From Pseudomonas sp. Q11 (GTDB lineage Bacteria; Pseudomonadota; Gammaproteobacteria; Pseudomonadales; Pseudomonadaceae), in the NCBI RefSeq assembly GCF_024494355.1, contig NZ_JAKNQY010000001.1, forward strand, positions 62,001 through 126,000: DNA of 64,000 bases, in the 5' to 3' direction. Under the pieces are notes generated by a model. The model had not been told where the DNA came from, ran no database searches, and saw only the letters and a program-made list of their open reading frames with translations. The position numbers and the translations under genes are program-made. Below, piece by piece: positions 1 through 10,403 of this stretch. How positions within the stretch are numbered: the first letter of the stretch is position 1; each line of letters starts with the position of its first letter.

Positions 1-1
1 C

Positions 2-3000
2 ACGGCGGCGATACAAAGTGCCATTGATGCGGCGGCGGCCGCAGGCGGCGGGCAGGTGTACATGCCGACCGGGACCTACATCGTTTCGGCCGGCGAGGAA
101 CCCTCCGACGGCTGCCTGATGCTCAAGAGCAACGTCTATTTGTACGGCGATGGCATGGGCGAAACCACCGTCAAAGTGGCCGACGGCTCCGACACCAAGA
201 TCACCGGCATCATCCGTTCGGCCTACGGTGAGGAAACCCACGACTTCGGCGTCAGCCATCTCACCATCGACGGCAACCGCGACAACACCACCGGCAAGAT
301 CGACGGCTGGTTCAACGGCTACATTCCCGGCGAAGAAGGCTACGATTCCAACGTCACCCTCGACAGCGTCGAGATCAAGGATTGCTCCGGGTACGGTTTC
401 GACCCCCACGAGCAGACCGTCAACATGGTCATCAAGAACAGCGTCTCCCATGGCAACGGCCTGGACGGCTTCGTTGCTGACTTTCTCAGCGACAGCACCT
501 TTGAAAACAATGTCGCCTACGACAATGACCGCCACGGTTTCAACGTCGTCACCAGCACCCACGACTTCACCCTCACCAACAACGTTGCCTACAACAACGG
601 CGGCAACGGCATCGTGGTGCAGCGCGGCAGCGAGGACATCCCCTCCCCCAGCAACATCACCATCACCGGCGGCGAGGTGTATGGCAACGGCGGCGAAGGC
701 GTACTGATCAAGCTGTCCAGCGACGTCACCGTCAGCGGCGTCGACATCCACGACAACGCCAGTGCCGGGATTCGCATCTACGGCAGCAATCACGTTGAAG
801 TCATCGACAACACCCTCAACAACAATTCCCTGGGCAACCCCGTACCGGAAATCATCATCCAGTCCTACGACGACACCCTGGGCGTGTCCGGCCGCTACTT
901 CAACGGCAGCGACAACCTCATCCAGGGCAACATCATCAGCGGCAGCGACCTGTCGACCTACGGCGTTGCCGAACGCAACGAAGACGGCACCGACCGCAAT
1001 GCGATCATCGCCAACACCATCAGTCACACCAGCAAGGGCGCCACACTGGTCTATGGCGACGGCAGCTATGTCAGCGCCACAGTACCGGTGACCACCGTGC
1101 AAGGAACCGCCGGCAACGACACCCTGCTGGGCAGCGGCGCCAACGAGCTTTTCTACGGCGGTGCCGGCAATGACACCATCAATGGCGGCGCGGGAGACGA
1201 CATCCTGGTGGGTGGCGCCGGCATCGACAGACTGACTGGCGGCACCGGGGCCGATACATTCCGCTTCGCCAGCCAGTCCGACAGTTACCGCAACGCCACC
1301 ACCAGTTTCGATGACACCATCACCGATTTCGACGTCACCCAGGACAAAATCGACCTCGCGGGCCTGGGCTTCACCGGCCTGGGCAATGGCCGTGGCGGCA
1401 CGTTGCAGATCAGCTACAGCGCCAGCAGCAACCGCACCTACATCAAGGACTACGATGCCGACGCCAGCGGCAACCGTTTCGAGCTGATTCTGTCGGGCAA
1501 CCTGACCAGCAGCCTGACAGCCAGCAACTTCATCTTCAACCGGGTGGTCACCGGCACCAGCGGCAGTGACTCGCTGATCGGCAGCGAGTCGGCCGACACC
1601 CTGCTGGGCCTGGCGGGCAACGACAGCCTCAGTGGTGGCGCGGGCGACGACAAGCTCGACGGCGGTGCCGGCAAGGACACCCTCACCGGTGGCACTGGGG
1701 CCGATACCTTTGTGTTCGCCAACCGCCTGGACAGTTACCGCGACTACGACACCGGCGGCGTCAACCTGGGCGATCTGATCACCGACTTCGATGTCAGCGC
1801 CGACAAGATCGACCTGTCGGCCATGGGCTTCACCGGCCTTGGCGACGGCAAGAACGACACCGTGTACGTCGTGCTCAACAGCGCCGGGACCAAGACCTAC
1901 ATCAAGTCGCTGACCGCCGACGCCAATGGCAACCGCTTCGAAGTGGCGCTGGAAGGCAACTACCTCGACACATTGACCAGCGCCAATTTTGTCTTCGCCA
2001 CGGCCTCGCCCACCAACCAGGCGCCAGTGCTGGCCACGCCGCTGCTGGATCAGAACGCGACCGAAAACACGCCCTTCAGCTACGTGGTGCCGGCCACCAG
2101 TTTTACCGACCCGGACAACGACAGCCTCAGCTATACCGCGACGCTCGCCAATGGCAGCGCCCTGCCCGGCTGGCTGGTCTTCGATGCCGCCAGCCGCACA
2201 TTCAGCGGTACGCCAAGCGATACGGCATCGGGCACGTATTCCATACAGGTCACCGCGACCGACGGCAGCAACGCCACGGTCAGCGACAGCTTCACCCTCG
2301 CGGTACAGGACGTTCCGGCCGCGCCCATCGTGATCAATGGCACACCGAACAACGACACGTTGACCGGCACCGCGGCCGACGAACAACTGTTTGGTGGCGC
2401 TGGTAACGACACGCTCAACGCAGGCGCCGGTAACGACATTCTGGTGGGCGGCACTGGCGTGGACAAACTCACCGGCGGCGCGGGTGCCGACGTATTTCGC
2501 TACACCTCCAAACTCGACAGCTACCGCACCAGTTCCACCAGCGCCAGTGACCAGATTCTCGATTTCGATGTGGCCGCCGACAAAATCGATGTATCGGCCC
2601 TCGGCTACACCGGTCTGGGCAATGGCCAAGGCGGCACGCTGCTGGTGAGCTACAGCAGTTCGACCAACCGCACCTACCTCAAGGACCTGACCGTCGATGC
2701 CAACGGCAACCGCTTCGAAGTGTCGCTGGCAGGTAACCTGGTCAACAGCCTGACCGCCAGTCATTTCGTCTTCGCCGACCAGAACACCCCCAGCAACGTG
2801 GCGCCCGTGGTGGTTATCCCCCTGCTCGACCAGAATGCCACCGAAAGTACACCGTTCACCTACACCGTGACCTCCGACAGCTTCAGCGACGCCAACGAGG
2901 ATGTACTGACCTACACCGCCACCCTGGCCGACGGCAGCGCCCTGCCCACCTGGCTGAACTTCAATGCCAGCAATCTGACGTTCACCGGCACGCCAACCAA

Positions 3001-5560
3001 TACCGCGGCAGGCAACTACAACGTACTGGTCAAGGCCACCGATCCTTCAGGTGCCTCGGTGAGCGACAGCTTCGCCCTGGCAGTGGCCGATGCGCCGGCC
3101 AATACCATCACCGGAACCAACAACGCCGAGTCCCTCACCGGCACCGCGGGCGCGGACCTGATCCTCGGCCTGGGTGGCAACGACACGATCAGGGCCGGCA
3201 CCGGCGCGGACATTGTCGACGGCGGCGCCGGACGCGACTCGTTGTACGGCGGCGACGGCACCGATACCTTCCGCTACACCGACGTGCTCGACAGCTATCG
3301 CGACTACGACACCGGCGGCGTCACAGCCACGGACACGATCTACGACTTCACCGTGGGCGTCGACAAGATCGATGTCTCCGGCCTGGGCTTTCTCGGCCTC
3401 GGTAATGGCAGCAACGGCACGCTGTACATGACCCTGAACTCGGCCGGCGACAAGACCTATGTCAAATCCAGCGAAGCGGACGCCGACGGCAATCGCTTCG
3501 AAATTGCCCTCAGCGGTAACTACCTCGACACCCTGACCGCCGATGACTTCGTGTTCGGCGAGCGCGCCCAACAGGACATCCTCTACCTGCCGACCCTCGG
3601 CCAATCCAATGCGCGCCTGCTGCGCATGAGCGAGGACGACGATCAGTCCGGTACCTCGATGCTGGTCAATGACCTGAGCAAGTACACCCCTTATGACGTA
3701 CGCAGTCAGTTTGACGATGCCGACGGCAATGGCATCGACATCGCGGTGGGTGGCAGTACGGTCAATGGCCTGTCAACCCTGGGCGCCGAGGAGCTCAAGT
3801 TGTGCTGGTGGCTAACCGACACCAACCAACCGGGGCCTGCGCTGTTACGCGCCGTGGCGTTGTTGCAGGATCAGCTTGCCGAGCTTCGGGCCATCGACAA
3901 TGTCACCCTGGGCATCGTCTGGGGCCAGGGCGAGGAAGCGGCCCAGGAAATCGCCCGTGCCTCCGACAAGGAAGCTGCGGCGGCAGCCTACAAGACTGCG
4001 ACGCTGGCCGTGTTTGATTACCTGCACGCCCAGTTCGGCAGTTTCAATGTGTACCTGATGGAGACCGGGCATTACCAGCAGGACGCGGCGCGCGCCCGTG
4101 GCTATTCGGAAGAAAAGATCGCCGACATTGTCGAAGGTGTCGGTTATGTCCGCGCCACCCAGGAGGCCATCGCCGCCGAGCGCGCGGACGTGAAGCTGGC
4201 GGTGGACTACACCGACCTGCCTCTGCGCTACGAAGTCGATCCGCTGGTGTATCCCGACGACGTCTGGCACTTGCACGAGGAATCGGCGGAAATCGTTGGC
4301 CAGCGCCTGGCCGATTACATCGCCGATGACTTGGGTTTCCAGGGCAATCCTGATGACAACAACAGCGTGCAGGACATATTCGACGACGCCCAAAACGAAG
4401 GCGGGATGATTTCCGGCACCGACCAGGCAGACACGCTGGTCGGCAGCTCGGGCAACGACACGCTGGATGGGGACTTGGGCGCCGACAGCCTGACCGGTGG
4501 CGACGGTAACGACGTCTATGTGGTCGACAACGCGTTCGACAGCGTGGTGGAAAGCAACACCTCCACCGCGCAGATCGACACGGTGCAGGCCTCGGTCAGT
4601 TGGACGTTGGGCGACAACCTGGAGAACCTGGTGCTCACCGGCGTGTCGGACATCGACGGCACCGGCAATGAGCGACGCAACTTCATCACCGGTAATGCCG
4701 CCAATAACGTGCTCGATGGCGCCGCCGGGGCGGACAGCATGAGCGGGGGCGATGGCAACGACGCCTATTATGTCGACAACTCCGGCGATACCGTGATCGA
4801 AACCAACAGCAATCCGGTGTCCGGCGGGATCGACAGCGTGCACAGCAGCCTGACGGCCTATACCCTCGGCAACCACGTCGAAAACCTGTACATCGATACC
4901 CCCGACGCCGCCAACGGCACGGGCAATGCGCTGGATAACACGCTGTTCGCCGGGGCAGGCAACAACGTGCTGGACGGTCGCGATGGCAATGACACGGTGT
5001 CGTTCGAACGGGCCATGGCCGGTGTCACGGCCACCCTTTCCACCTCCGCACAACAGAACACCGTGGGTTCGGGACTTGACACCTTCAAGTCTGTCGAGAA
5101 CCTGACCGGCGGTGCCTACGCCGACAACCTGACGGGTAACAGCGGCGCCAACGTGCTCAACGGTGGGGCGGGCAACGATACGCTGGTGGGTGGCTCGGGC
5201 GATGACCGGTTGATCGGCGGCGCAGGCACTGACAGCCTGACCGGCGGCACAGGCGCCGACACTTACGCCTTCGACGTGCTGACGGACATGGGTGTCGGGG
5301 CGTTACGCGATGTCATCAGCGGCTTCAAGAGCACGGAGTTCGACCAACTGGACTTCAGCGGGCTGGACGCCAATCCGCTGACCGCCGAGATCGACACGTT
5401 CACATTCATTGGCAGCAATGCCTTTGGCGCCGATGCCACCGGACAATTGCGTTTTGCCGATGGCATCCTCTACGGCAGTGTCGATGCCGACGCCAGCGCC
5501 GAGTTCGAATTCGAACTGGTGGGCGTCAAGGAGCTGCATGCCAGTGACTTCACCGCCTGA
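2..5560 (+). CDS. Secreted mannuronan C5-epimerase with embedded O-acetylhydrolase module (AlgE/PsmE type), 5' partial
   Basis: The reading frame is open to the left edge, so the true start lies outside the window; 1852 residues are visible. Residues 1-360 form a parallel beta-helix epimerase module with the AlgE catalytic signature DPHEQ (D134, H136 here). Several RTX nonapeptide modules (GGxGxD) follow at about 363-516, 517-668, 777-926, 1033-1187 and 1467-1852. Two Ig-like putative-binding (He_PIG) domains sit at about 669-773 and 930-1032. Residues 1190-1448 are an SGNH/sialate-esterase-like domain with GQSN (S1202), WGQGE and DDVWH (H1423). The family converts mannuronate to guluronate in alginate after type I secretion, with calcium folding the RTX parts. 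P. syringae PsmE is known to combine epimerase and alginate deacetylase activity, and this architecture matches it. By analogy with AlgE4 numbering only about 18 residues are missing. The activities are inferred from motifs. Confidence 0.9.
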   Translation, partial: TAAIQSAIDAAAAAGGGQVYMPTGTYIVSAGEEPSDGCLMLKSNVYLYGDGMGETTVKVADGSDTKITGIIRSAYGEETHDFGVSHLTIDGNRDNTTGKIDGWFNGYIPGEEGYDSNVTLDSVEIKDCSGYGFDPHEQTVNMVIKNSVSHGNGLDGFVADFLSDSTFENNVAYDNDRHGFNVVTSTHDFTLTNNVAYNNGGNGIVVQRGSEDIPSPSNITITGGEVYGNGGEGVLIKLSSDVTVSGVDIHDNASAGIRIYGSNHVEVIDNTLNNNSLGNPVPEIIIQSYDDTLGVSGRYFNGSDNLIQGNIISGSDLSTYGVAERNEDGTDRNAIIANTISHTSKGATLVYGDGSYVSATVPVTTVQGTAGNDTLLGSGANELFYGGAGNDTINGGAGDDILVGGAGIDRLTGGTGADTFRFASQSDSYRNATTSFDDTITDFDVTQDKIDLAGLGFTGLGNGRGGTLQISYSASSNRTYIKDYDADASGNRFELILSGNLTSSLTASNFIFNRVVTGTSGSDSLIGSESADTLLGLAGNDSLSGGAGDDKLDGGAGKDTLTGGTGADTFVFANRLDSYRDYDTGGVNLGDLITDFDVSADKIDLSAMGFTGLGDGKNDTVYVVLNSAGTKTYIKSLTADANGNRFEVALEGNYLDTLTSANFVFATASPTNQAPVLATPLLDQNATENTPFSYVVPATSFTDPDNDSLSYTATLANGSALPGWLVFDAASRTFSGTPSDTASGTYSIQVTATDGSNATVSDSFTLAVQDVPAAPIVINGTPNNDTLTGTAADEQLFGGAGNDTLNAGAGNDILVGGTGVDKLTGGAGADVFRYTSKLDSYRTSSTSASDQILDFDVAADKIDVSALGYTGLGNGQGGTLLVSYSSSTNRTYLKDLTVDANGNRFEVSLAGNLVNSLTASHFVFADQNTPSNVAPVVVIPLLDQNATESTPFTYTVTSDSFSDANEDVLTYTATLADGSALPTWLNFNASNLTFTGTPTNTAAGNYNVLVKATDPSGASVSDSFALAVADAPANTITGTNNAESLTGTAGADLILGLGGNDTIRAGTGADIVDGGAGRDSLYGGDGTDTFRYTDVLDSYRDYDTGGVTATDTIYDFTVGVDKIDVSGLGFLGLGNGSNGTLYMTLNSAGDKTYVKSSEADADGNRFEIALSGNYLDTLTADDFVFGERAQQDILYLPTLGQSNARLLRMSEDDDQSGTSMLVNDLSKYTPYDVRSQFDDADGNGIDIAVGGSTVNGLSTLGAEELKLCWWLTDTNQPGPALLRAVALLQDQLAELRAIDNVTLGIVWGQGEEAAQEIARASDKEAAAAAYKTATLAVFDYLHAQFGSFNVYLMETGHYQQDAARARGYSEEKIADIVEGVGYVRATQEAIAAERADVKLAVDYTDLPLRYEVDPLVYPDDVWHLHEESAEIVGQRLADYIADDLGFQGNPDDNNSVQDIFDDAQNEGGMISGTDQADTLVGSSGNDTLDGDLGADSLTGGDGNDVYVVDNAFDSVVESNTSTAQIDTVQASVSWTLGDNLENLVLTGVSDIDGTGNERRNFITGNAANNVLDGAAGADSMSGGDGNDAYYVDNSGDTVIETNSNPVSGGIDSVHSSLTAYTLGNHVENLYIDTPDAANGTGNALDNTLFAGAGNNVLDGRDGNDTVSFERAMAGVTATLSTSAQQNTVGSGLDTFKSVENLTGGAYADNLTGNSGANVLNGGAGNDTLVGGSGDDRLIGGAGTDSLTGGTGADTYAFDVLTDMGVGALRDVISGFKSTEFDQLDFSGLDANPLTAEIDTFTFIGSNAFGADATGQLRFADGILYGSVDADASAEFEFELVGVKELHASDFTA

Positions 5561-5589
5561 CCTGCGGGGGCAGGCCGGTCTATCAACGA

Positions 5590-6030
5590 TCAGGCACCAG
5601 GACTCTGGCGGAAACTCACCGCCAGCCGGTTCCAGCTGTTGATGGTGCTGATTGCCAGCGTGAGGTCGACCAGTTCCTCTTCGCTGAACACCGCGCGGGC
5701 CAGGGCAAAGACCTCATCCGGCACCTGGCTTTCGGCCAACAGCGTTACCGCTTCGGTCCAGGCCAGGGCGGCGCGTTCGCGGGGGGTAAAAAACCCACTG
5801 TCGCGCCACACCGCTACGGCGAACAGGCGCCGCTCACTCTCACCCAGGCGCCGCGCATCCACCGAGTGCATGTCGGTGCAGAACGCACAACCGTTAAGCT
5901 GCGAGGCACGGATCTTGACCAGGTTCAGAAGTCCCGGTTCTATACTCAGGCGACTGCTTAGCGCTTCCAGGCCAATCATGGCTTTCATCGCCCTTGGGGA
6001 CGCACTGTAGTAATCCAGACGCTGGCTCAT
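5590..6030 (-). CDS. Carboxymuconolactone decarboxylase / AhpD-like protein
   Basis: This 146-residue protein belongs to the AhpD/CMD alpha-helical family. The redox pair and proton-relay region CAFCTDMH lies about one third along the protein, as in alkylhydroperoxidase AhpD-like proteins, so a peroxidase or thiol-redox role is likely; the substrate is unknown. It is transcribed divergently from the MocR-type regulator at 6235, separated by about 200 bp that must hold both promoters. MocR regulators often control the adjacent divergent gene, so this is the best candidate target in the window. The start at 6030 gives the usual N-terminus with an early hydrophobic helix. Confidence 0.85.
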   Translation of the reverse strand: MSQRLDYYSASPRAMKAMIGLEALSSRLSIEPGLLNLVKIRASQLNGCAFCTDMHSVDARRLGESERRLFAVAVWRDSGFFTPRERAALAWTEAVTLLAESQVPDEVFALARAVFSEEELVDLTLAISTINSWNRLAVSFRQSPGA

Positions 6031-6234
6031 GGCGAACTCCGTGATGATCTAGACTCGTACGGTAGAACGTGAGCACGTTGCGTGACAGATCCAATGTGTC
6101 GAAAAATCCAGGACCATTTCATACCAGACCAATCAACGCAATTTTCTCCACGCAACTTCTATGCAAACACACAATGCGGTTAATCTTGCGCCTTTGAGGG
6201 CTAGCGCCACACAATCGCCCAGGAGCGCGCGGGT

Positions 6235-7668
6235 ATGGAACTTCATGTTGTCATCAACGGCCGCAAGGACCTGGCGGGCCAGTTGTACCAACAATTGCGC
6301 AGCGCCATCGAAACCGGTCGCCTGGCCGCCGGCACGCAACTGCCGCCCAGCCGCTTGCTCGCTGAACAGTTGGGCGTCTCGCGCAAGACCGTGTCCGACA
6401 CCTACGCCCAATTGACCTACGAAAATTTCCTCACCGGCATCATCGGCAAAGGCACCTATGTCAATGCGCGCCCGGCCAGAATCGTGCGCAAACAAAGCCA
6501 CCGGGAACTGGCCGGCGCCGACGTCGTCGAGATTTGGCGCAACATGCCGGACCTGATGCGTCACCCGACAATCGAAGGGGCGCTGCGTTACGACTTCATC
6601 GGCGGCGCCACCGGCAAGGGGCAGTTTCCGCTGGACGACTGGCGGCGTTGTACCGCCCACGCCTTGCGCCAGATCGCCAATGCCAAAGGCTTCTACAGCC
6701 AGCCCGAGGGCTTGCCGGCGCTGCGCAATGCCATCGCCCGGCATATTGCGTTCTCCCGCGGGGTCAACTGTCAGGACGATGACGTGGTGGTGTGCAACGG
6801 CGCACAACAGGCTCTGGACCTGATCTCGCGAGTCTTGACCCGGTCGGGCAGCCTGGTGGCCATGGAGGACCCGGGCTATCCGCCGGCACGCCTGCTGTTT
6901 GGCTCCCATGGCGCCACAGTGGCCGGGATACCGGTGGATGAACAGGGCATGCGGGTGGACCTCATTCCCGACGGCACGAGCCTGATTTATGTGACGCCGT
7001 CCCACCAGTTTCCCTTGGGCATGCCCATGAGCCAGGCCCGCCGCGAGGCCTTGCTGGCGCGGGCCTACGAGTTGGGGGCAATCATCATCGAGGATGATTA
7101 CGACAGCGAATTCCGCTACGAAGGCCGGCCCGCCGACTCACTGCAAAGCATGGATGAACGCGGGATCGTGGCCTACGTCGGGACCTTCTCGAAAACGTTG
7201 CTGCCGGAGCTGCGCCTCGGTTACGCGATCCTGCCACCCGCGATTCTCGAAGCGGTGATCCTGGCCAAGCGCCTCACCGATCAACACACCTCCACCCTAC
7301 CCCAGTGGGCATTGGCCAAATTCATCGCCGAGGGCTGCCTGCTCAAGCACATCCGCCGCTGCCACACGCTGTATGCCGGCCGCCGCGAGCGAATCCTGGC
7401 ACGTATGACCGGGGACCTGTCGCCCTGGTTTGAGGCGGTTCCCACGACCGCTGGTTTCCACCTGGCAGTGCTGTGCAAGGTGCCCATTGATCTGGCGCTG
7501 GTGATCGAACTGGCGAAAAAAGCCGAAGTCGGCCTGTACCGCCTCGATGGCTTTTTCAATGAGGCTCCGGTGCGTCCCGGCCTGTTCCTGGGTTTCGGCG
7601 CCATCGAAACCCTGGACATCGACATTGCCCTGGACCGCTTGCGGGACATTCTGCAGCAGGTCGCCTGA
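6235..7668 (+). CDS. MocR/PdxR-type regulator: GntR HTH fused to aminotransferase fold
   Basis: The 477-residue protein starts with a GntR winged helix (about residues 10-80, with the segment PPSRLLAEQLGVSRKTVSDTY). A fold-type I aminotransferase-like domain follows from about residue 110 to the end. The PLP-binding lysine is visible in FSKTLLPELRLGY (K320), and the upstream DDYDSEFRY motif is also present. MocR proteins use PLP or a PLP-amino-acid adduct as effector rather than working as enzymes. Length and domain order are normal. It is divergent from the AhpD-like gene at 5590-6030 and is followed at some distance by a small monooxygenase gene. The effector and operator cannot be deduced from the sequence. 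Confidence 0.9.
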   Translation: MELHVVINGRKDLAGQLYQQLRSAIETGRLAAGTQLPPSRLLAEQLGVSRKTVSDTYAQLTYENFLTGIIGKGTYVNARPARIVRKQSHRELAGADVVEIWRNMPDLMRHPTIEGALRYDFIGGATGKGQFPLDDWRRCTAHALRQIANAKGFYSQPEGLPALRNAIARHIAFSRGVNCQDDDVVVCNGAQQALDLISRVLTRSGSLVAMEDPGYPPARLLFGSHGATVAGIPVDEQGMRVDLIPDGTSLIYVTPSHQFPLGMPMSQARREALLARAYELGAIIIEDDYDSEFRYEGRPADSLQSMDERGIVAYVGTFSKTLLPELRLGYAILPPAILEAVILAKRLTDQHTSTLPQWALAKFIAEGCLLKHIRRCHTLYAGRRERILARMTGDLSPWFEAVPTTAGFHLAVLCKVPIDLALVIELAKKAEVGLYRLDGFFNEAPVRPGLFLGFGAIETLDIDIALDRLRDILQQVA

Positions 7669-7791
7669 GCCATTGGACTGGGCATTTATCCGCCCATTGG
7701 CTGTTTTAGCCTCGTAATTACAGGCCTATCCTGCAAGGGTCTCGCTGATTGTTGAGTAAATCCCGTCCGACTTGATTCAGGAGCCAGAACA

Positions 7792-8073
7792 ATGACTCGC
7801 CAAGTGATCAATACCGTACAGGTCCAAGCCGCCGCTGGTCGCTCGGAAGAACTGGGCCGCCAGTTGCAGAAAATCGTCGAAACCTTGCGCGCGCAGCCAG
7901 GGTGCGATGCCTACATGGTTGACCGTTGCCCGGAGGACGGCGACCGCTGGAACGTCAGCGCCCGCTGGCAATCGGAAGCGGCGATGCAAGCCCATTTCAA
8001 CTGCCCTGAGGTGCAAGGGTTCATCGGCCTGATCGACAACCGCCTGGCTCGAAGCGTGGATTTCAACAGCTGA
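7792..8073 (+). CDS. Antibiotic biosynthesis monooxygenase (ABM) family small protein
   Basis: A 93-residue single ABM-domain protein with a ferredoxin-like dimeric alpha/beta barrel signature: an N-terminal strand (VINTVQVQAA), then GRSEELGRQLQKIVETLRAQPGC, then the NVSARWQSEAAMQAHF segment. Family members act on quinols or aromatic substrates, or serve in stress response, and need no cofactor. An AGGAG ribosome binding site lies just upstream of ATG 7792. It sits on the same strand as the MocR gene but about 120 bp away, so co-transcription is possible but not shown. No specific substrate can be assigned. Confidence 0.8.
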   Translation: MTRQVINTVQVQAAAGRSEELGRQLQKIVETLRAQPGCDAYMVDRCPEDGDRWNVSARWQSEAAMQAHFNCPEVQGFIGLIDNRLARSVDFNS

Positions 8074-8233
8074 CATTCCGCGCCTGTAGGAGGTGAACTT
8101 GTCATTGGGTGGGTCGCGGCATTGGTCTACCCGCCTTCCGAAAGATTGGACGTTTGTTTGCCCCGCCGTGGGGCTTAGGGTGAATCCATCGCCGCGACAG
8201 CGCGAAATCACTCAACCCCACGAGGTCATTCCC

Positions 8234-8638
8234 ATGAAAACGCTCTGCCTGATCGCTACCCTGAGTCTGCTGCCTCTGGCCCCGGTCTATGCCCACGAAA
8301 CCGCGTCCTCGGAAAAGGTCAACGTGCTGCAGGAGAAGATGCTGAAGAACCTGCCCGGTAACAAAGCCATGATGCTGAAGGTCGACTACGCCCCCGGCCA
8401 GTCGTCCGTCGCCCACAAACATGAAGGAACGGCCATGGCCTATGTGCTGGAAGGCGCCATCACCTCCCAAGTCAAGGGCGAGCCGGCAACCACCTACAAA
8501 GCCGGGGAGTTCTGGTACGAAGCCGCGGGGTCCGAGCACTTGGTTTCGAAAAACGCCAGCTCGACCGAGCCGGCCAAATTGCTGGTGTTCATGGTGATGG
8601 GCAAGGATGAGGCGGTGTTGATACCGCTGAAGAACTAA
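8234..8638 (+). CDS. Periplasmic cupin-domain protein
   Basis: The 134-residue product starts with a clear signal peptide (MKTLCLIATLSLLPLAPVYA, likely cut after A20). A single cupin domain follows, with the metal-ligand-like histidines in HKHEGTAMAYVLEG and SEHLV. It is probably a small periplasmic metal-binding cupin; the ligand is unknown. ATG 8234 has a GAGG box at suitable distance. Longer in-frame extensions to 8093 carry no signal peptide and are disfavoured. The last 147 bp of this gene (8492-8638) are copied four more times downstream as part of the tandem array, without a start codon. The gene converges on gdhB. Confidence 0.85.
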   Translation: MKTLCLIATLSLLPLAPVYAHETASSEKVNVLQEKMLKNLPGNKAMMLKVDYAPGQSSVAHKHEGTAMAYVLEGAITSQVKGEPATTYKAGEFWYEAAGSEHLVSKNASSTEPAKLLVFMVMGKDEAVLIPLKN

Positions 8639-8650
8639 CCGGCCACGCCT

Positions 8651-8742
8651 CTGTGGGAGCAAAGCTTGCTCGCGATAGCGGTCCGTCAGTTGCATCAATA
8701 CTGTTGATCCAGCGCTATCGCGAGCAAGCTTTGCTCCCACAG
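8651..8742. repeat. REP pair (REPIN), first of five array copies
   Basis: Two inverted arms (ctgtgggagcaaagcttgct and its near complement) flank about 40 bp. The same hairpin recurs at about 9045, 9442, 9839 and 10233 inside the tandem array. Such extragenic palindromes are typical of fluorescent pseudomonads and are spread by RAYT transposases; no RAYT gene is in this window. Confidence 0.85.
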
Positions 8743-10352
8743 TATTTTTACCCAGGGAGCCACCGCACCAATAAAAAAGCCCCGCATCTCTCGATGCGGG
8801 GCTCTTTCATTCAACGCAGGATCAGTTGGCCGTTACGACCGCCTGACCACTCAACGCCAGGTCCAGCAATTCGCGGTTGGCGAGGACCTACAAGGCCGGG
8901 GAGTTCTGGTACGAAGCCGCGGGGTCCGAGCACCTGGTTTCGAAAAACGCCAGCTCGACCGAGCCGGCCAAATTGCTGGTGTTCATGGTGATGGGCAAGG
9001 ATGAGGCGGTGTTGATACCGCTGAAGAACTAACCGGCCACGCCTCTGTGGGAGCAAAGCTTGCTCGCGATAGCGGTCCGTCAGTTACATCAATACTGTTG
9101 ATCCAACGCTATCGCGAGCAAGCTTTGCTCCCACAGCAGTATTTTTACCCAGGGAGCCACCGCACCAATAAAAAAGCCCCGCATCTCTCGATGCGGGGCT
9201 CTTTCATTCAACGCAGGATCAGTTGGCCGTTACGACCGCCTGACCACTCAACGCCAGGTCCAGCAATTCGCGGTTGGCGACGACCTACAAGGCCGGGGAG
9301 TTCTGGTACGAAGCCGCGGGGTCCGAGCACCTGGTTTCGAAAAACGCCAGCTCGACCGAGCCGGCCAAATTGCTGGTGTTCATGGTGATGGGCAAGGATG
9401 AGGCGGTGTTGATACCGCTGAAGAACTAACCGGCCACGCCTCTGTGGGAGCAAAGCTTGCTCGCGATAGCGGTCCGTCAGTTACATCAATACTGTTGATC
9501 CAGCGCTATCGCGAGCAAGCTTTGCTCCCACAGCAGTATTTTTACCCAGGGCGCCACCGCACCAATAAAAAAGCCCCGTATCTCTCGATGCGGGGCTCTT
9601 TCATTCAACGCAGGATCAGTTGGCCGTTACGACCGCCTGACCACTCAACGCCAGGTCCAGCAATTCGCGGTTGGCAACGACCTACAAAGCCGGGGAGTTC
9701 TGGTACGAAGCCGCGGGGTCCGAGCACCTGGTTTCGAAAAACGCCAGCTCGACCGAGCCGGCCAAATTGCTGGTGTTCATGGTGATGGGCAAGGATGAGG
9801 CGGTGTTGATACCGCTGAAGAACTAACCGGCCACGCCTCTGTGGGAGCAAAGCTTGCTCGCGATAGCGGTCCGTCAGTTGCATCAATACTGTTGATCCAG
9901 CGCTATCGCGAGCAAGCTTTGCTCCCACAGTATTTTTACCCAGGGAGCCACCGCACCAATAAAAAAGCCCCGCATCTCTCGATGCGGGGCTTTTTCATTC
10001 AACGCAGGATCAGTTGGCCGTTACGACCGCCTGACCACTCAACGCCAGGTCCAGCAATTCGCGGTTGGCGACGACCTACAAGGCCGGGGAGTTCTGGTAC
10101 GAAGCCGCGGGGTCCGAGCACTTGGTTTCGAAAAACGCCAGCTCGACCGAGCCGGCCAAATTGCTGGTGTTCATGGTGATGGGCAAGGATGAGGCGGTGT
10201 TGATACCGCTGAAGAACTAACCGGCCACGCCTCTGTGGGAGCAAAGCTTGCTCGCGATAGCGGTCCGTCAGTTGCATCAATACTGTTGATCCAGCGCTAT
10301 CGCGAGCAAGCTTTGCTCCCACAGTATTTTTACCCAGGGAGCCACCGCACCA

Positions 10353-10390
10353 ATAAAAAAGCCCCGCATCTCTCGATGCGGGGCTTTTTT
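10353..10390. terminator. Bidirectional intrinsic terminator between cupin-array and gdhB
   Basis: A 10-bp GC-rich stem (gccccgcatc / gatgcggggc at 10361-10384) with a four-base loop is flanked by A6 on the left and T6 on the right, so it can end transcription from both strands. It lies 14 bp beyond the gdhB stop codon. Near-identical copies occur at about 8773, 9167, 9565 and 9960 in the array; some have the T tract broken by c. Confidence 0.9.
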
Positions 10391-10403
10391 ATTCAACGCA
10401 GGA

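Noticed and set aside
3845..5053. 402-codon frame antisense to the epimerase gene
   Set aside because: Shadow of repetitive RTX coding; no start signal or family.
8093..8233. N-terminal extension of the cupin gene to a GTG or TTG after a GGAGG box
   Set aside because: The extension would bury the clear signal peptide that starts at 8234. The GGAGG box is noted but has no better frame.
8492..10403. Multiple truncated cupin pseudogenes
   Set aside because: The copies of the cupin 3' end have no start and arose as part of the tandem unit, so they are described as repeat rather than as separate pseudogenes.
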